This document shows, piece after piece, positions 5,471-5,566 of a DNA stretch of 5,566 nucleotides. A model generated the notes under the pieces. The model did not search any database. It had not been told where the DNA came from and saw only the letters and a program-made list of their open reading frames with translations. The DNA comes from Peptococcaceae bacterium (lineage in GTDB: Bacteria > Bacillota > Dehalobacteriia > UBA4068 > UBA4997), in contig JAHZFN010000029.1 in NCBI GenBank assembly GCA_019421315.1, forward strand, positions 1-5,566. The letters run 5' to 3'. A program made the translations under genes and the position numbers. Numbering within the stretch: the first letter of the stretch is position 1; each line of letters opens with the position of its first letter.

Positions 5471-5566
5471 CTCCACAACATCGCCGACACCGATATAAGC
5501 AATGCTGTTTTTCATAGCATCTTTTAACATCCGATAAGGTTCATTGCCTGTGCAATGGCAGGTATA
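5465..5566 (-). CDS. C-terminal end of a probable COG1237-type metallo-beta-lactamase-fold protein (cut by window edge)
   Basis: The last 33 codons of a minus-strand gene are visible, ending with TAA at 5467-5465. The peptide has CHCTGNEPYRMLKDAM followed by SIAYIGVGDVVEF at the very end. A His-Cys-Thr-Gly motif about 28 residues before the end, an amphipathic helix and a closing G-x-G-D/S-V-hydrophobic strand are the usual finish of the COG1237 branch of the metallo-beta-lactamase superfamily. These are metal-dependent hydrolase-like proteins, some annotated as dihydropterin-ribofuranosyl-aminobenzene phosphate synthases. The His is likely a metal ligand. Substrate cannot be inferred. The gene converges on the activator gene and shares its terminator. 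The call rests on a short tail, hence the moderate confidence. Confidence 0.68.
   Translation of the reverse strand, partial: YTCHCTGNEPYRMLKDAMKNSIAYIGVGDVVEF

Noticed and set aside
1..5566. A multi-gene novel system such as a defence island, biosynthetic cluster or mobile element
   Set aside because: The genes are housekeeping or metabolic, each with its own promoter and terminator signals, and there are no transposase, integrase, terminal repeats, phage or CRISPR signatures.

Overview
The window most likely comes from an AT-rich, anaerobic member of the Bacillota (a clostridial or Negativicutes-type bacterium). The reasons are the wording of SecA and GlmS, strong AGGAGG-type ribosome binding sites, very AT-rich spacers, and a BadF/HgdC-type iron-sulfur ATPase found mainly in anaerobes. 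This assignment is inference; there is no rRNA or other marker to fix it.

Layout: the first 453 codons of secA lie on the minus strand and run off the left edge (1-1360). Upstream of it on the same strand, separated by a 216-base spacer with its own promoter candidate and two overlapping hairpins, is a PaaI-type hotdog thioesterase gene that starts with TTG (1577-2101). A 448-base AT-rich divergent spacer (2102-2549) follows. It holds one promoter in each direction, a perfect 13-bp inverted repeat, a set of palindromes around the second promoter's start point, and a leader hairpin. Then comes complete glmS on the plus strand (2550-4376, 608 aa) with a textbook terminator. A second plus-strand unit has its own promoter and encodes a 253-aa ASKHA ATPase of the 2-hydroxyacyl-CoA dehydratase activator type (4613-5374). 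It ends at a perfect 15-bp terminator stem. The right edge carries the last 33 codons of a convergent minus-strand gene that looks like a COG1237-type metallo-beta-lactamase-fold protein (5465-5566).

The genes appear to be separate transcription units rather than one operon: protein export (SecA), acyl-CoA hydrolysis (thioesterase), amino sugar synthesis for the cell wall (GlmS), and ATP-driven low-potential electron transfer (the activator). No mobile element, CRISPR array, tRNA or rRNA was seen. I found no clearly novel multi-gene system. The points most worth a second look are the activator gene with no partner beside it in this window, the symmetric elements in the glmS upstream region (which lacks a recognisable glmS ribozyme), and the paired hairpins behind the thioesterase gene.
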